From: Vitellaria paradoxa
Lineage: Eukaryota; Streptophyta; Magnoliopsida; Ericales; Sapotaceae
Assembly: GCA_019916065.1 (NCBI GenBank)
Contig: CM034241.1
Span: 62,001-126,000 of the forward strand
Length of the DNA: 64,000 nt
Direction: 5' to 3'
Each line of letters starts with the position of its first letter. Position 1 is the stretch's first letter. The notes beneath the pieces are model-generated. The model had not been told where the DNA came from. It made no database searches and saw nothing but the letters and a program-made list of their open reading frames with translations. Positions 1-11,796 of the stretch are shown here, in pieces. The position numbers and the translations under genes were made by a program.

Positions 1-1095
1 GTAATAATCATTTTGGTGGTCACATTTTGACTTTTATGTCAAAATATTAGAGAGAGAAACTGTTAGAATGAGTTTTTGGGGTTCGTTCTCACGGATTTAT
101 GTCAATTTTGTTGAAATTTATTAAAAAGTTATTGAGATTTGTAAAAAAAGTATTGAAATTTATAAAAATTTGTTAGGATATGGATAAAATGTATTAAAGA
201 GTTTTAGAAATTTTCAAAAATTTAAATTTTTTTTATTTTTAGTAAATTAAACGCAGCCTAAATTATTTTGATCGAATTTAATTAATTTTAATTTCAGTTT
301 TTGCATTTCGTCTATTTTTTTTCACCCAAATAACAAATACAATTGGGGTATTTAGTTTATTAAATTTTATCACAAATTATAAAAATTATCAATTTTTTCG
401 ATTAAATCTCATCACATATTTTTTTTACGTCAAATTTTTAAATATTCTTTTTCCCAATCCAAACACATACCAAAGCCGACGCAACCATTAAAAAGTTCTA
501 TACATTTTTTTTTACGCACTGCACAAAACACAACAATTTTTTCCACTAACTAAAATTTACTTCTAAAATCTCTTTTTCTTTCTTCCAACATACCAATTTT
601 TATAAAATAAAATTAAAAAACATAATATTAAAAAAAACAGCAAATAAAAAATACAGAAAAAAAAAACAGCAAACAAAAAAAAAACAGCAAACAAAAAACA
701 AACAGAAAAAAAAACAGCAAATAAAAAATACAGAAAAAAAAACAGCAAACAAAAAAAAAACAGAAAAAAAAAACAGCAAATTAAAAAAAATTAAAAACAA
801 CAGCAACATACACAAATAAAAATATTACACAATACGCACATGAAATAAACAATTTAACGAGTAACTAAAATAAAAAAAATTAAACAAACAATAATACATA
901 CATGCATGTATAGATAATCATCAAACCCCCAACCACAAAAAACAAAAAAAAATTATTTACATTTATCCAACAATAAACATGAAAAATACAAAAAAAAGAA
1001 AAAAAATTTCAAACTAAAAATAAAATACAAACCTGGTACGGTGTAGTGTTGCCTTAACCTCAAAATAAACTACAATAAACAAAAAAAAATATTAA
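1..1095. other. AT-rich intergenic DNA, no gene seen
   Basis: No reading frame here resembles a protein. The stretch is poly-A/poly-T rich, and the hydrophobic open frames on the minus strand are translations of A-rich tracts. It includes the degenerate A-rich repeat at 639-788. Confidence 0.6.
639..788. repeat. degenerate A-rich tandem repeat (CAGCAAAY + A-run)
   Basis: Seen directly: the core CAGCAAA recurs about every 15-30 bases, separated by runs of A and occasional ATACAG. It is a low-complexity tandem repeat, and it accounts for the Phe-rich open frames on the opposite strand. Confidence 0.75.
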
Positions 1096-1108
1096 TGCAT
1101 GTATATGA

Positions 1109-1110
1109 GT

Positions 1111-1161
<51 letters not shown>

Positions 1162-1193
1162 CCGGCGACGGCACGGCACGGCACGGCACGGCA
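1109..1193. repeat. (GA)n microsatellite followed by (GGCAC)n
   Basis: An almost pure GA run covers about 1109-1158. About four tandem GGCAC units follow at 1171-1193. The DNA from here to about 1290 is purine- and GC-rich, unlike its surroundings. The Arg/Glu-rich open frames here are translations of the repeat, not genes. Confidence 0.9.
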
Positions 1194-1309
1194 GACGGAG
1201 GAGAGAAGACGGCCGAGGGGGGAGAGAACTGAGAGCGCGGGGGAGGGAGGAAAAAAAAGGGAGGGAGGGAGAGGAAAAAGAGGGAGGCTTTCTGCCGAAT
1301 ATAATTAGA

Positions 1310-1505
1310 GAATCAGCGACCGCTTTAAGCGGTCGCTAATACGGTCGCTACAACCATATTAGCGACCGCTTAAAGCGGTCGCGCGAATTTTTTCGTCGTC
1401 GATGCCTTGCCGCACGGGATTAGCGACAGACGTTTAAGCGACCGCCATAAGCGGTCGCTAATATTGTTGTAGCGACCGCTTCAAGCGGTCGCCCGAGATT
1501 TCCAT
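1310..1505. repeat. CACTA-like subterminal repeat fragment
   Basis: The motif AGCGACCGCTT and its complement AAGCGGTCGCTAA recur in both orientations about six times in under 200 bases. This is the style of subterminal repeat found in plant CACTA (En/Spm) elements and matches the AGCGACCAAA motif of the element at 14815-17313 in form but not in sequence. No CACTA terminus is visible, so it is a fragment. It abuts the broken edge of the gypsy element at about 1530, so one of them probably truncated the other. Confidence 0.6.
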
Positions 1506-1529
1506 TCGCCAATTCCCCAACCTCTAGTA

Positions 1530-3705
1530 GTGGGAGGGAGTTGCAGTTGATCCATCTAAGGTTGAGGCAGTTATGGATTGGCAAAGACCGAAGACAGTTT
1601 TTGAGATTCGGAGTTTTCTGGGTTTGGCAGGGTACTATCGAAGATTTGTCCGTGATTTCTCGAGGTTAGCTGGGCCGATGACTAGGCTGACTCGAAAAGG
1701 GGTCAAGTTTATTTGGGATGAGAAGTGTGAACAATCTTTTCAGGAGTTAAAGAAGAGGCTAACTACTGCACCAGTACTTGTGATTCCTGAGAGAGGATTG
1801 GGTTATTTAGTTTATTGTGACGCATCCAAGTAAGGTTTAGGCTGTGTGCTGATGCAGGGTGACAGAGTAGTAGCTTATGGGTCTAGGCAATTGAAGACTC
1901 ACGAGCATAACTACCCAGTACATGATTTGGAGTTGGCAGCAATTATCTTTGCTCTAAAAAGCTGGAGACACTATTTGTATGGTGAAAAGTTTGAGGTATT
2001 TTCTGACCACAAGAGTTTGAAGTATCTTTTCACTCAGAAGGATCTGAATTTGAGGCAGAGAAGATGGATAGAGTATATAGAGGACTACGATTTTGAGCTT
2101 CAGTATCACCCTGGTAAGGCAAATGTGGTTGCTGACGCACTTAGTCGAAAGACTCGGGGTACTTTAGCAGGTCTTTTCGTGCAAGAGTGGGAAATGATGA
2201 AAAGCCTTAGTGAGTTTGATCTGGAGTTGCAGGAAGATGAAAGTCATGCTATTTTGTGTGCCATGGCTACTCAGCCAATTCTATTGAGTCATGTGATAGA
2301 AGCTCAGGGGACTGATGTTGAATGTGAGGCGATTCGAGCTAAGTTGTCGAGTCCTGATGAGATGCCAGAATGGGTGATTGGTGACGATAACGGTTTGAGA
2401 TATTTGGGGAGACTTTTTGTGTCCATCTCTACTCGAGATATAGTTTTAAAGGAGTTCCACCAATCTAAATTTGCAGTACATCCTGGAGGTACTAAGATGT
2501 ATCACGACCTGCATCGTCAGTTCTTTTGGGCAGGTATGAAGAAGGATGTGGCAGAGTTTGTGAGTAGATGCCTTACTTGTCAGCAAGTTAAGGCTGAGCA
2601 TCAGAAACCAGCGGGTCTCTTGCAGCCTTTACCAGTGTCAGAGTGGAAGTGGGAGAACATTACAATGGATTTTGTTTCTGGCTTACCGAGATCACCGAAG
2701 GGCCATGATACTATTTGGGTGATAGTGGATAGGTTGACGAAGTCGGCTCACTTCTTGCCGATTCGACTGACCGACTCTATGGATGTCTTGGCTAAATTGT
2801 ATGTTAAGAAAATTGTGAGGCTTCATGGAGCTCCTGTATCCATTGTCTCAGACAGGGACCCACGTTTTGCTTCTCGATTTTAGCAGAGTCTCCAGGTGGC
2901 CATGGGGACAGAATTGTTGTTTAGTACTGCCTTTCATCCTCAGACTGATGGACAGTCAGAACGTACAATTCAGATCTTGGAAGATATGCTTAGGGCATGT
3001 GTGCTTGATTTTCGTGGCAGCTGGGAGAACCATCTTCCTTTGATTGAATTTGCGTATAACAATAGCTATCAGTCGAGCATCGGGATGGCTCCTTTTGAAG
3101 CTTTGTATGGTAGACCGTGCAGATCTCCTATTTGTTGGGCTGAGGTTGGAGAAACTGCAATTGTTGGGCCTGAGTTTGTGCATGAGACGACTGAGAAGGT
3201 CAAAGTGATTCGACAGAGACTTGAGACAGCACAGAGTCGCCAAAAGAGTTATGCTGATAAGAGGCGAAGACCCTTGGAGTTTGAGGTAGGGGACCATGTG
3301 TTCCTAAAGGTTTCACCACGAAAGGGTCAGTTTCGTTTTGGGCGCAGGGGGAAGTTATCCCCAAGATATATCGGGCCATTTGAGATTTTGGCGAGGGTTG
3401 GAGAGGTGGCATACCGTCTTGCTTTGCCACCGCAGCTTTCAGGAGTTCATGAGGTGTTTCACGTGTCTATGCTCAGGAAGTATAACCCAGACCCTTCACA
3501 TGTATTAGATTGGACTGAGCTTGATGTTGACTCAGATGTGACATATGAGGTGAAACCGGTGGAAATTTTGGACTCTAGGGAGCAAGTGCTTCGAGGGAAG
3601 ACTATTCCTTTAGTTAGAGTGTTATGGAAGCATCGTGGTATTGAAGAGTCGACTTGGGAGCGAGAGGCAGATATGCGGAGTAGGCATCTAGAGTTGTTTC
3701 TTTAA
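1530..3705 (+). pseudogene. Tekay pol remnant: RT end, RNase H, integrase, chromodomain
   Basis: One frame runs through the whole region with only two nonsense codons, TAA at 1831 and TAG at 2881, and no frameshift. The RT connection ([14 protein letters not shown]) is followed by RNase H, with catalytic-type segments YCDAS, ELAA and SDHKSL and ending VADALSR. Integrase then begins with a zinc-binding H-H-C-C region (VHPGG to CLTCQQ), and its core has D in TMDFVSG (about 2665), D in SDRDPRF (about 2848) and E in GQSERTI (about 2953). The C-terminus carries [10 protein letters not shown] and a chromodomain-like end ([14 protein letters not shown]). The TAG at 2881 sits where the family has Trp, so it is a G-to-A change. 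Cannot be translated as one protein as it stands. Confidence 0.9.
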
Positions 3706-3751
3706 TCTTCTTTTCTTTACCTCATAAATTTCGAGGACGAAATTTTTTTGT

Positions 3752-3764
3752 AAGGGGGGTAGGA
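3752..3764 (+). promoter_or_regulatory. polypurine tract of Tekay copy 1
   Basis: AAGGGGGGTAGGA lies directly before the LTR start TGTAAAAACCC. This is the expected place for the plus-strand primer, and an equivalent tract precedes the related LTR at 21691. Confidence 0.8.
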
Positions 3765-5744
3765 TGTAAAAACCCAGATTTTTTTTTAATTTGGATATTG
3801 TTATTTGATAAATTTAGTTTGCTATTTAAATTTAATGGTTTGAAATTTTTAGATTTCTATTTAAAAAGATTAATTTTGGGTTATATTTGAAAAGATATTA
3901 AAATTTTAGGGAAAGGGTGTAATTTTCCTAATCCTATGGGGAGTAGGTAAATAATTTAGTTTGTTAAAATTAAATTCTGCTATTTATATATATATACTAC
4001 AGTTTAAAAAAAAAAATTAGAAACCCTAGAGAGAGATAGAGAGAGAGACGAAGAAGAAGAGAGGAGGAAGAAACGGTGCTAAAATCTGCAAATTTAGGTA
4101 AGGGGCGGAACAAATCTTTTAGATTTTTTTTTTCTTCTTTTCTCATTCTTCTTCTCGGTACAGAACAGTTGCGATTTTTCTTTTGCTAATAGAAATACAG
4201 TCTTCCTTATATATATATATATATACAGCGAACGATTCCAGTGCAGTAAGAGAATTCTCATTGATTTAACCCCTATGTATATATATATATATATATGTAT
4301 ATTAATTTGTAATGGCAGAAGCACATCAAGGCTACGGGTGAATAAAGAAAAAGGGCATTAAATTTTGTCCTTACATGCTTTTGTCTCTTTTTGAATTTGT
4401 TATTACATGACAGTGTGTTGGAGAGGCTTTTGCTGCTAACGCTAGAAATATACTCAATTATATATATATTTAAAGCAACCTTTTGCCTTCCAAAAGCCAT
4501 AAATGTTTCAAACTAATAATTGCACACGATTGCCGAATCATACTTGTTAATTAATTGTTGTTTGTATTAATTCCTTGCTTTATTGCTCTGGACATTTGAA
4601 TTGTTCGCATTAAATTCTTGAATTAATGCAGCCAAATTAAACTTGTTAGATTAATTGTTGCTTTTATAAGTTTCTTGTATTATTGCTTTGGACATTTGAT
4701 TGGTTCGTGATAGCATTAAATTCTACAGTGTATATGGATGGTATGACTGACAGTGGATTTGTGTGAGTATATAATTAAATTTGTAAATTCTTATTATTAT
4801 TTATAAAAATAAAAAAATTATTAATTAATGTGGAATTAAAGTGAAATTTTAATAATATGTTTTATTTGGATTGAGGGGTACTGAAAATATCGGGTATACG
4901 TACCCAAGGGTTGAGAGTCCCGAAACCCGCGCGGGGGTGGTAATCGAGTCCAGTAGGCTAGTAACCTACGAACGATGTAGATGCCTAAGGGTGGCATATT
5001 ATATTCCTAAAGCTTCGGCCTAAGAAGCAGACACCGAAGGATGGTGTATATTGGTTGGGTCCTGTTTCTACGGGACAACCAAGCAGACATCAATGAATGA
5101 TGTATATTGGTTGGGTCTTGTTTCTACGAGATAACCAAGCAGCAGTACCTTGAAATTAAATTATTTTTCTTTGATGTGTTGTGTAGTGTAGAAACACAAA
5201 TAAATTGTAATGAAATGAGATAAATAAATAAATTGAAGTTCTTGTTTGAAATTGCTACTTGTGCATACTTGTTTCACTTAGTAGTATGTTAGGACATATT
5301 GCATTTATATTATTATTATTATTAGGGTTCCGAGCACACATGGTATTAGTGCTAAACCCCTTACAGCTTGCGATGCAGGTAATGAATTTGAGTCACGCGC
5401 AGGACCTATTCACCATGAAAATTAGGAATTTATTTATTTGTTTTTACTTAATTACCTTAGAATTTTCTTTAGAGAATTGTTTTTAGTGAATTGTAATAAG
5501 TCTCTGTTTATGAGGTTGTTATTATTTTTTTGTTGCTAGCTTTTAGAGATTGTATGGATTAGTTTTGGAGATTTAGTTTTGACTAAGGTATTTATTTAAA
5601 TTTAAAGTTTAGTTTTAATTATTTTATTTTCTTTGCTCCATAGCATGTATGTATGGCTCTGATGTGGAACAGGAAATGTTATTAGATAATATATTGTGTG
5701 TTATTTTATTCACATACTCAGGTTGTGAAACCTGGGGCGTGACA
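3765..5744 (+). repeat. 3' LTR of Tekay copy 1
   Basis: Starts TGTAAAAACCCAG after the polypurine tract and ends GGGGCGTGACA, about 1.98 kb. It contains two near-identical adjacent blocks with GGTGTATATTGGTTGGGTC (about 5043 and 5101). The same central block occurs inverted at about 45640-45870. AT-dinucleotide runs lie at about 4207 and 4280. No gene inside. Confidence 0.8.
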
Positions 5745-6660
5745 ATAATAGTAATAATAATAATAGTAGTAAGAATATCAAATAATAATAATATTCCTAT
5801 TATAATAATAGTAATAATAATATAATTAAATTAGTTAAATTAATAATAATACACCGACCTCTAATGAGAATAATAACTATAACATTACTATAATAATATT
5901 AATAAATTATTTAAATTAATAATAATATTATCATTCAAAATTAAATTAATAGTAATAATATTATTATTTAAAATCATAATACTAATGTTATTAAATTATT
6001 TAAATTAATAATAATATTATTAGTCAAAATTAAAATAATAATAATACAAATAATAATAAAATAATAATATTAATAATAATAAGTTCGGCTCAATCCAATC
6101 CAAATTCAATCAAAAATTAGTTAGGCCCAATCCAATCTAAATTCTTATTATTCAAAATCTAAATAATAATAATAATAATACACAAATCAACTCAATTTTT
6201 ATTACTTGGGTCAATCTAAGTTGAATCCAATCCAAATTCTTCCTTGGACCTTATCTAATTCAGTATTTATTACTTGGACCACTTCAATCTAAAATATGAT
6301 TGGGCTTAATACAATATATGAATTAGCCCAGTTCAATTAATTAAAATCAAAATTCAATCTAAATAATTTAATAATAATCCAATTCAAATCTATATATTTA
6401 TTACTCGGGCGCAATCTCATCCAATATATTACTTGGGTGGTGGTCCGAAATCCAAATTCAATCCATTGGATGTCAACAAACCAATGAAAGAAATCGAATT
6501 TAGAAACAAATTAAAAAATAAAGAAAAATTTAGAATTATTTTACTTTATTTATTGACATGTATTATTGAAATTCAGACTTGTTTAACAATCATGTATGTC
6601 ATCCGTTTGGTCATTCTTAGACAACGGATTAACTCTTAAACTAAATTCGTCGTCGTTTTT
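5745..6660. repeat. AAT-rich microsatellite and flanking AT-rich DNA
   Basis: Imperfect AAT/TAA triplets dominate 5745-6190. Beyond that are partial direct repeats of CAATCCAAATTC and TTATTACTTGG. I see no gene. Confidence 0.7.
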
Positions 6661-6669
6661 GTGGTGAAC

Positions 6670-7240
6670 ACGTGGAGATCGACCAAACGGATACCTACTA
6701 ACTTTCATCCAACGTAGTCCAGACCATTTTGATTATGGCTTCATTAATTAACCCCCGTATGGAAAATGGCACGTTGAAGGCAAGATGCACGGATTGATGC
6801 GACAAAGAGCTAGCAGGAAATTAGTATCTTTGATGATCAAGATTTGTTAGACATTTCAGTCAGAAAGATTGACTTTAATGTATAATTAAAGAAGAGGGAC
6901 AAAACTGCATTCGGCGCATTCTTGTAAATGATAGATGAATATATATATTTATATATATGGATATATCTATTGATAGTTGCAAAGAAACGAATGTGAAAAT
7001 TTTCACATCCGTGACCTGGCCATGAAATCTCGCGTTAACATGCACTTTCGTATTTTCATAAAATGTTTTTCTCCCTTGTGCATAAAAAGTTAAACCAACT
7101 TCATGGACTGGGAATTTGTAGGATTTGTGTTACTATTACTTATACCTATCTATAAAATCTTTATCCGAATCTTACTAATATTTATATGAATATAGAAGAA
7201 GATATTTATATTTTATTCATACATATTAAGATAATTTTTG
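6670..7240. repeat. diverged third copy of the 9.06/10.92-kb repeat
   Basis: It shares ordered blocks with 9060-9545 and 10920-11412: AAATTAGTATCTTTGATGAT, CAGTCAGAAAGATTGACTT, CATTCTTGTAAATGA, CCATGAAATCTCGCG and TTTTTCTCCCTTGTGCAT. It is clearly more diverged than those two are from each other. No coding frame is convincing. It may be part of an unrecognised transposon or an old gene fragment. Confidence 0.7.
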
Positions 7241-8032
7241 TTCTTATTATCAGGTGCAGCTCCACATCCGGCCGGAAGGTAGCGGCTGTCACATCTGAAG
7301 TCCTAAGGAAAAAAAATTGATCCGACTTGTTTTATTGAAGTCCTAGTGACCATCTTACTATTTTGTAAAGGTTTAAAATATGAGACTGTGAAGAGTACTA
7401 TTGTAATTTATCACATCAGTTTAATTGTTATTTTGTGTAAGAAACATTTGCTGTTGACATATATAATTTTAACTGTATTATACTTTGTTGCAATGTCTTG
7501 TTATTTATCATCTTAACTATACACATGCACTTTAGAAAATTTTCACATTTAAAAAAAATTTATTTAAAATATTAAAAAAAATTTATATCACACTTAAAAA
7601 AAATTCCTGAGTCTATTATTATAGATGTACAGAGGCATGGTAATCGAGAAGTTCATAAACTATTAGCAAATCGTGATGGCCGTGCATTTTACCTAGGCTA
7701 TTAAATCTTGTTTCTGATCCTCAATACGTAGTTGGTGTATGATGCATCATTTTCATACATGCTTGGCATGAGGAGTTGGCCTCTAAACTAGTTGCCATGA
7801 TAAAATTCAATATAAAATAATATAATTCATACTAATTATTTTATCACTATGAACTGGTACTTTCTGATTTACTTGAATTTTTTTTGACTCACACCGAAAA
7901 TTTTTTGAATGTTAAAAAAAATATCTTAGATGGTGCCTTTTTGTATTGAATATTTTTTAAAAATTTATTTATTCATTAAAATTTATAGAACCAAAAATAA
8001 CGAAAGATATTATTTGCTGTTTCGTAAATTCT
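7241..8032. other. AT-rich DNA, no gene recognised
   Basis: A short GC-richer island at about 7254-7310 follows a TTATTATCAG acceptor-like sequence and could be the edge of a lost exon, but the open frame is only about 15 codons and I cannot name it. The rest is AT-rich with no recognisable feature. Confidence 0.4.
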
Positions 8033-9547
8033 ACATAAAAGAGAGAGAGAAAGAGAGAAAATTCATTATTTTATTGTCCCTTTCTATAGTTGTTAAATTA
8101 GTTGTTTTTAAACATTATTAACATGAAAATATTAAAAATAAACAATGTATAACTTTATATTTTATACTTAAATTATACTTCATATATACTTTTGACTGAT
8201 ATATCATTTTTTTAGTAAATCTATATATTTTTATGAATTTATAATTTTATAACGAAAAACTAAAAAAAAAAAACGTATACAACATACCAATGCCAGTATG
8301 TTCTACATTAGTACTAGAATTGGTACCTTGTTTGGAACTAAATCTACAACTATGCTAGTTTCTTTCTTTAGTAGGGTACTATATTTAATAACCTTTACGC
8401 TATATTTGGAATGATGAAATTGGTAGGATTTGTTTTATTTGACAAAGATTTTCACTAAATTATATGTTTGTAATAAACATAATATTTAATAAATTAGACT
8501 TCATTTCACTTGAATAACCAAATTTTAAAATTTCTATACAATTTCAAATCAAACATAAATTGGTAAAATTTGGTTAGAATTCATTTTTTTCCTTAAAATA
8601 TGTTATTTATTACAATTGATAATTAAAATTAACTATTTTTAAAGTACGAAATGGAATGTAAGGGGGGAAAAAAACCGAGCCATCCACGTTAACCTACGTA
8701 TTAGCTAATAGTAGAAGGTTATTAAAATAAAAATAAATTACTTTAACTTAGTAGCGGATAAAATAAACTGTCCCAATAAAGACATGTCAGTAAAGCATTG
8801 CAAAGGCTCCAAGTAAAGCCGTGGACTTGGAGAACTTCATTGGTACTCAATCTTCAAAGCCTACGTGGAGAATTGTCAAGCACATCCATGGTACGTAGGT
8901 ATGGTTTTTCAGCAGTGCACAAACAACAATGTCTTATAAAAATTTAATTTTTAAATTTATATATAAATTAAAAATGTAAAAACTTACAAAATCCTAATAA
9001 ATAAAGAACAGAATGAAAAACAAAACATTAAAAACCCTTTACTTAAAAAAACCAATGACATCCCAACCTATAGTTGTGATTGGCGTGCCCTGATAATGCT
9101 CCATTAATCAACCACCCGTTTTTCGTACAATGGTATGTAGACGGCAAAGTGTTTGATGTAACAATGGCCTAGAAGGTGATTAGTATCTTTCGAAATCAAG
9201 ATTTTATTGACTTTTCAGTCTGAAAGATTGACTTCTAATGCAAAATTAAAGAAGAGAGAAGAAACCCCTTTGTACACATTCTTGTAAATTAATGACAGAT
9301 GAATATATATTGGGAAATATCCATTGCTTGTTTCGAAAGGAATATGAAAAATTTCAAACCCGTGACCATGGCCATGAGATCTCGCGGTAACGTGCACTTT
9401 TACATTTTTATAAAGTGTTTTTCTCCTTTGTGCATGAAAAGTAAAATCATCTATATAGTCAAAGGATAAGCATGATTTGTTTTATCATTACTTATACGCA
9501 TTTATAATATCTTTATTCATATCTTATGAATATCTATATAGATACAC
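8033..9547. repeat. direct duplication, copy A (about 1.5 kb)
   Basis: It begins with a GA-rich run and AAATTCATTATTTTATTGTCC and continues to TATCTATATAGATACA. It is nearly identical, base by base, to 9548-11416 apart from the SINE there and scattered substitutions. Copy A keeps the uninterrupted SINE target at about 8382-8401 (TATATTTAATAACCTTTACG). Confidence 0.9.
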
Positions 9548-9914
9548 AAAAAGAGAGAGAGAGAAAGAGAAAATTCATTATTTTATTGTCCGTTCTATAG
9601 TATGTTAAATTAGTTGTTTTTAAACATTATTAACATGAAAATATTAAAAATAAACAATGTATAACTTTATATTTTATACTTAAATTATACTTCATATATA
9701 CTTTTGACTGATATATCATTTTTTTTAGTAAATCTATATATTTTTATGAATTTATAATTTTATAACGTAAAATTAAAAAAAAAAAAAAAAAACCGTTACA
9801 ACATACCAATGCCAGTATGTTCTATATTAGTAGTGGAATTGATACCTTGTTTGGAACTAAATCTACAACTATGCTAGTTTCTTTCTTTAGTAGGGTACTA
9901 TATTTAATAACCTT

Positions 9915-10246
9915 AACCCCAAGGGGTTAGATGGGATGGTCTTGAACTGAGATTTAGGGGCTTACCACCCCAAGGTCTCAAGTTCAAGTCTCCTCTCTAG
10001 CAAAAACTTGGGGCCAGCCTCCCGGGCGCAAAGCGTAGTAAAGATTGGTAGGACGGGCCTCCTTGGCTGGACGAACCGTATCCAGTTCTTGGGTGTGGGT
10101 CCGACTCCCCGCCGCTACGCGAGTTCGCGATTGACCGCTATACATGTTGAGGGGCCGGTATGTGTGGCACAAACCAAAAGAGATTCACTCTCTAGGGGTT
10201 TGGCCTAGGGAGTGAATCTCTCGAGGTTAAATCCTTTTTTTTTTTT
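9915..10246 (+). mobile_element. tRNA-derived SINE with poly-T end, about 332 bp
   Basis: Flanked by a perfect 16-bp target duplication, TATATTTAATAACCTT, at 9899-9914 and 10247-10262. The 5' part holds a B-box-like AAGTTCAAGTCTCC at about 9981 and a degenerate A-box region, as expected for an RNA polymerase III promoter. The 3' end is a run of T. Just before it, 10179-10196 and 10204-10221 form an inverted repeat with one mismatch, which would make a strong RNA hairpin. The body is much more GC-rich than its surroundings. The same site is empty in the adjacent duplicate at about 8382-8401. The family name is not assigned. Confidence 0.85.
10179..10221 (+). repeat. 18-bp inverted repeat (hairpin) near the SINE 3' end
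   Basis: The arms AGAGATTCACTCTCTAGG and CCTAGGGAGTGAATCTCT pair with a single mismatch around a 7-base loop, close to the poly-T end. Confidence 0.85.
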
Positions 10247-11622
10247 TATATTTAATAACCTTTACGCTATATTTGGAATGATGAAATTGATAGAATTTGT
10301 TTTATTTGACAAAGATTTTCACTAAATTATATATTTGTAATAAACATAATATTTAATAAATTAGACTTCATTTCACTTGAATAACCAACTTTTAAAATTT
10401 TTATACAATTTCAAATCAAACATAAATTGGTAAAATTTGGTTAGAATTCATTTTTTTCCTTAAAATATGTTATTTATTACAATTGATAATTAAAATTAAC
10501 TATTTTTAAAGTAGGAAATGGAATGCAAGGGAGGGAAAAAAAACTGAGCCATCCACGTTAACCTACGTATTAGCTAATAGTAGAAGGTTATTAAAATAAA
10601 AATAAATTACTTTAACTTAGTAGCGGAAAAATAAACTGTCCCAATAAAGACTTGTCAGTAAAGCAATGCAAAGGCTCCAAATAAAGCCGTGGACTTGGAG
10701 AACTTCATTGGTGCTTAATCTTCAAAGCCTACGTGGAGAATTGTCAAGCACATCCATGGTACGTAGGTATGGTTTTTCAGCAGGTGCACAAACAATAATG
10801 TCTTATAAGAATTTAATTTTTAAATTTATATATAAATTAAAAATGTAAAAACTTACAAAATCCTAATAAATAAAGAACAGAATGAAAAACAAAACATTAA
10901 AAACCCTTTACTTAAAAAAACCAATGACATCCCAACCTATAGTTGTGATTGGCGTGCCCTGATAATGCTCCATTAATCAACCACCGGTTTTTCGTGCTAT
11001 GGTATGTGGAAGGCAAAGTGTTTGATGTAACAATGGCCTAGAAGGTGATTAGTATCTTCCGAAATCAAGATTTTAGTGACTTTTCAGTCTGGAAGATTGA
11101 CTTCTAATGCAAAATTAAAGAAGAGAGAAGAAACCCCTTTGTACACATTCTTGTAAATTAATGACAGATGAATATGTATTGGGAAATATCCATTGATTGT
11201 TTCGAAAGGAATATGAAAATTTTCAAACCCGTGACCATAGCCATGAGATCTCGCCGTAACGTGCACTTCTACATTTTTATAAAGTGTTTTTCCCCTTTGT
11301 GCATGAAATGTAAAATCATCTATATAGTCACATAATAAGCACGACTTGTTTTATCTTTACTTATACGCATTTATAATATCTTTATTCTTTCTTATGAATA
11401 TCTATATAGATACAAAAAGATACCTATACTTTATTCAAATATATTAAGATATATATATATTTTTAATTTCTATTACCATTGAATTTTTATAATAAACCAG
11501 TGATTTTTGAGTTATGTTAGAATTTTATTTTTATTATTTTGATAGTGTATATATAATATATATTACATATATGATTGAAAAATATGATTAAAAATTTATC
11601 AAGTAAATGGATAAGTTAGACT

Positions 11623-11796
11623 CACTACTGGAAAAGGCTATTTTGGTGGTTGAAGGTGATAGCTTTTAGCAGTCACAAAAGCACTATTAGCTATCGCTTT
11701 TGGTTGTCGCCAAGCATAGACTGCAATTAATTTGTGCCTGGCATATTCGCAACAACGAAACTCAGGCAACCTCATTTGATAATCGCTAATAGTGCT
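11623..11796 (+). mobile_element. CACTA transposon terminus, truncated
   Basis: Begins CACTACTGGAAAA, a typical CACTA terminal inverted repeat, followed by GCTATCGCTTTTGG-type subterminal repeats. It stops at 11796, where the copia LTR begins. No matching second terminus was seen. Confidence 0.6.

Larger units (their letters stand above)
1530..5744 (+). mobile_element. Ty3/gypsy Tekay-type chromovirus, 5'-truncated copy 1
   Basis: The order is end of reverse transcriptase, RNase H, integrase, chromodomain-like tail, polypurine tract and 3' LTR. The gag, protease, most of the RT and the 5' LTR are missing. The integrase ends in a GPF(E/Y)-type domain followed by a chromo-like segment, which with the style of the LTR end (GGGGCGTGACA) points to the Tekay/Del lineage. 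Lineage is inferred from sequence style, not from a tree. Confidence 0.85.
9548..11416. repeat. direct duplication, copy B, carrying a SINE
   Basis: Tandem partner of copy A, head to tail and directly adjacent. Without the SINE and one target duplication (348 bases) its length matches copy A. Short minus-strand open frames appear at the same place in both copies but are interrupted and resemble nothing known. Confidence 0.9.

Noticed and set aside
563..815. Hydrophobic Phe/Leu-rich open frames on the minus strand
   Set aside because: They arise from the A-rich tandem repeat and have no start context or family.
1099..1339. Open frames rich in Arg and Glu
   Set aside because: They are translations of the GA and GGCAC repeats.
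9984..10208. Open frames of about 60 codons within the GC-rich block
   Set aside because: The block is a SINE with its own RNA polymerase III promoter and target duplication; the frames are incidental.
9215..11266. Pair of similar minus-strand open frames (MHVTARSHG...)
   Set aside because: They occur only because the region is duplicated; the frame carries no known motif and is lost in the third copy.
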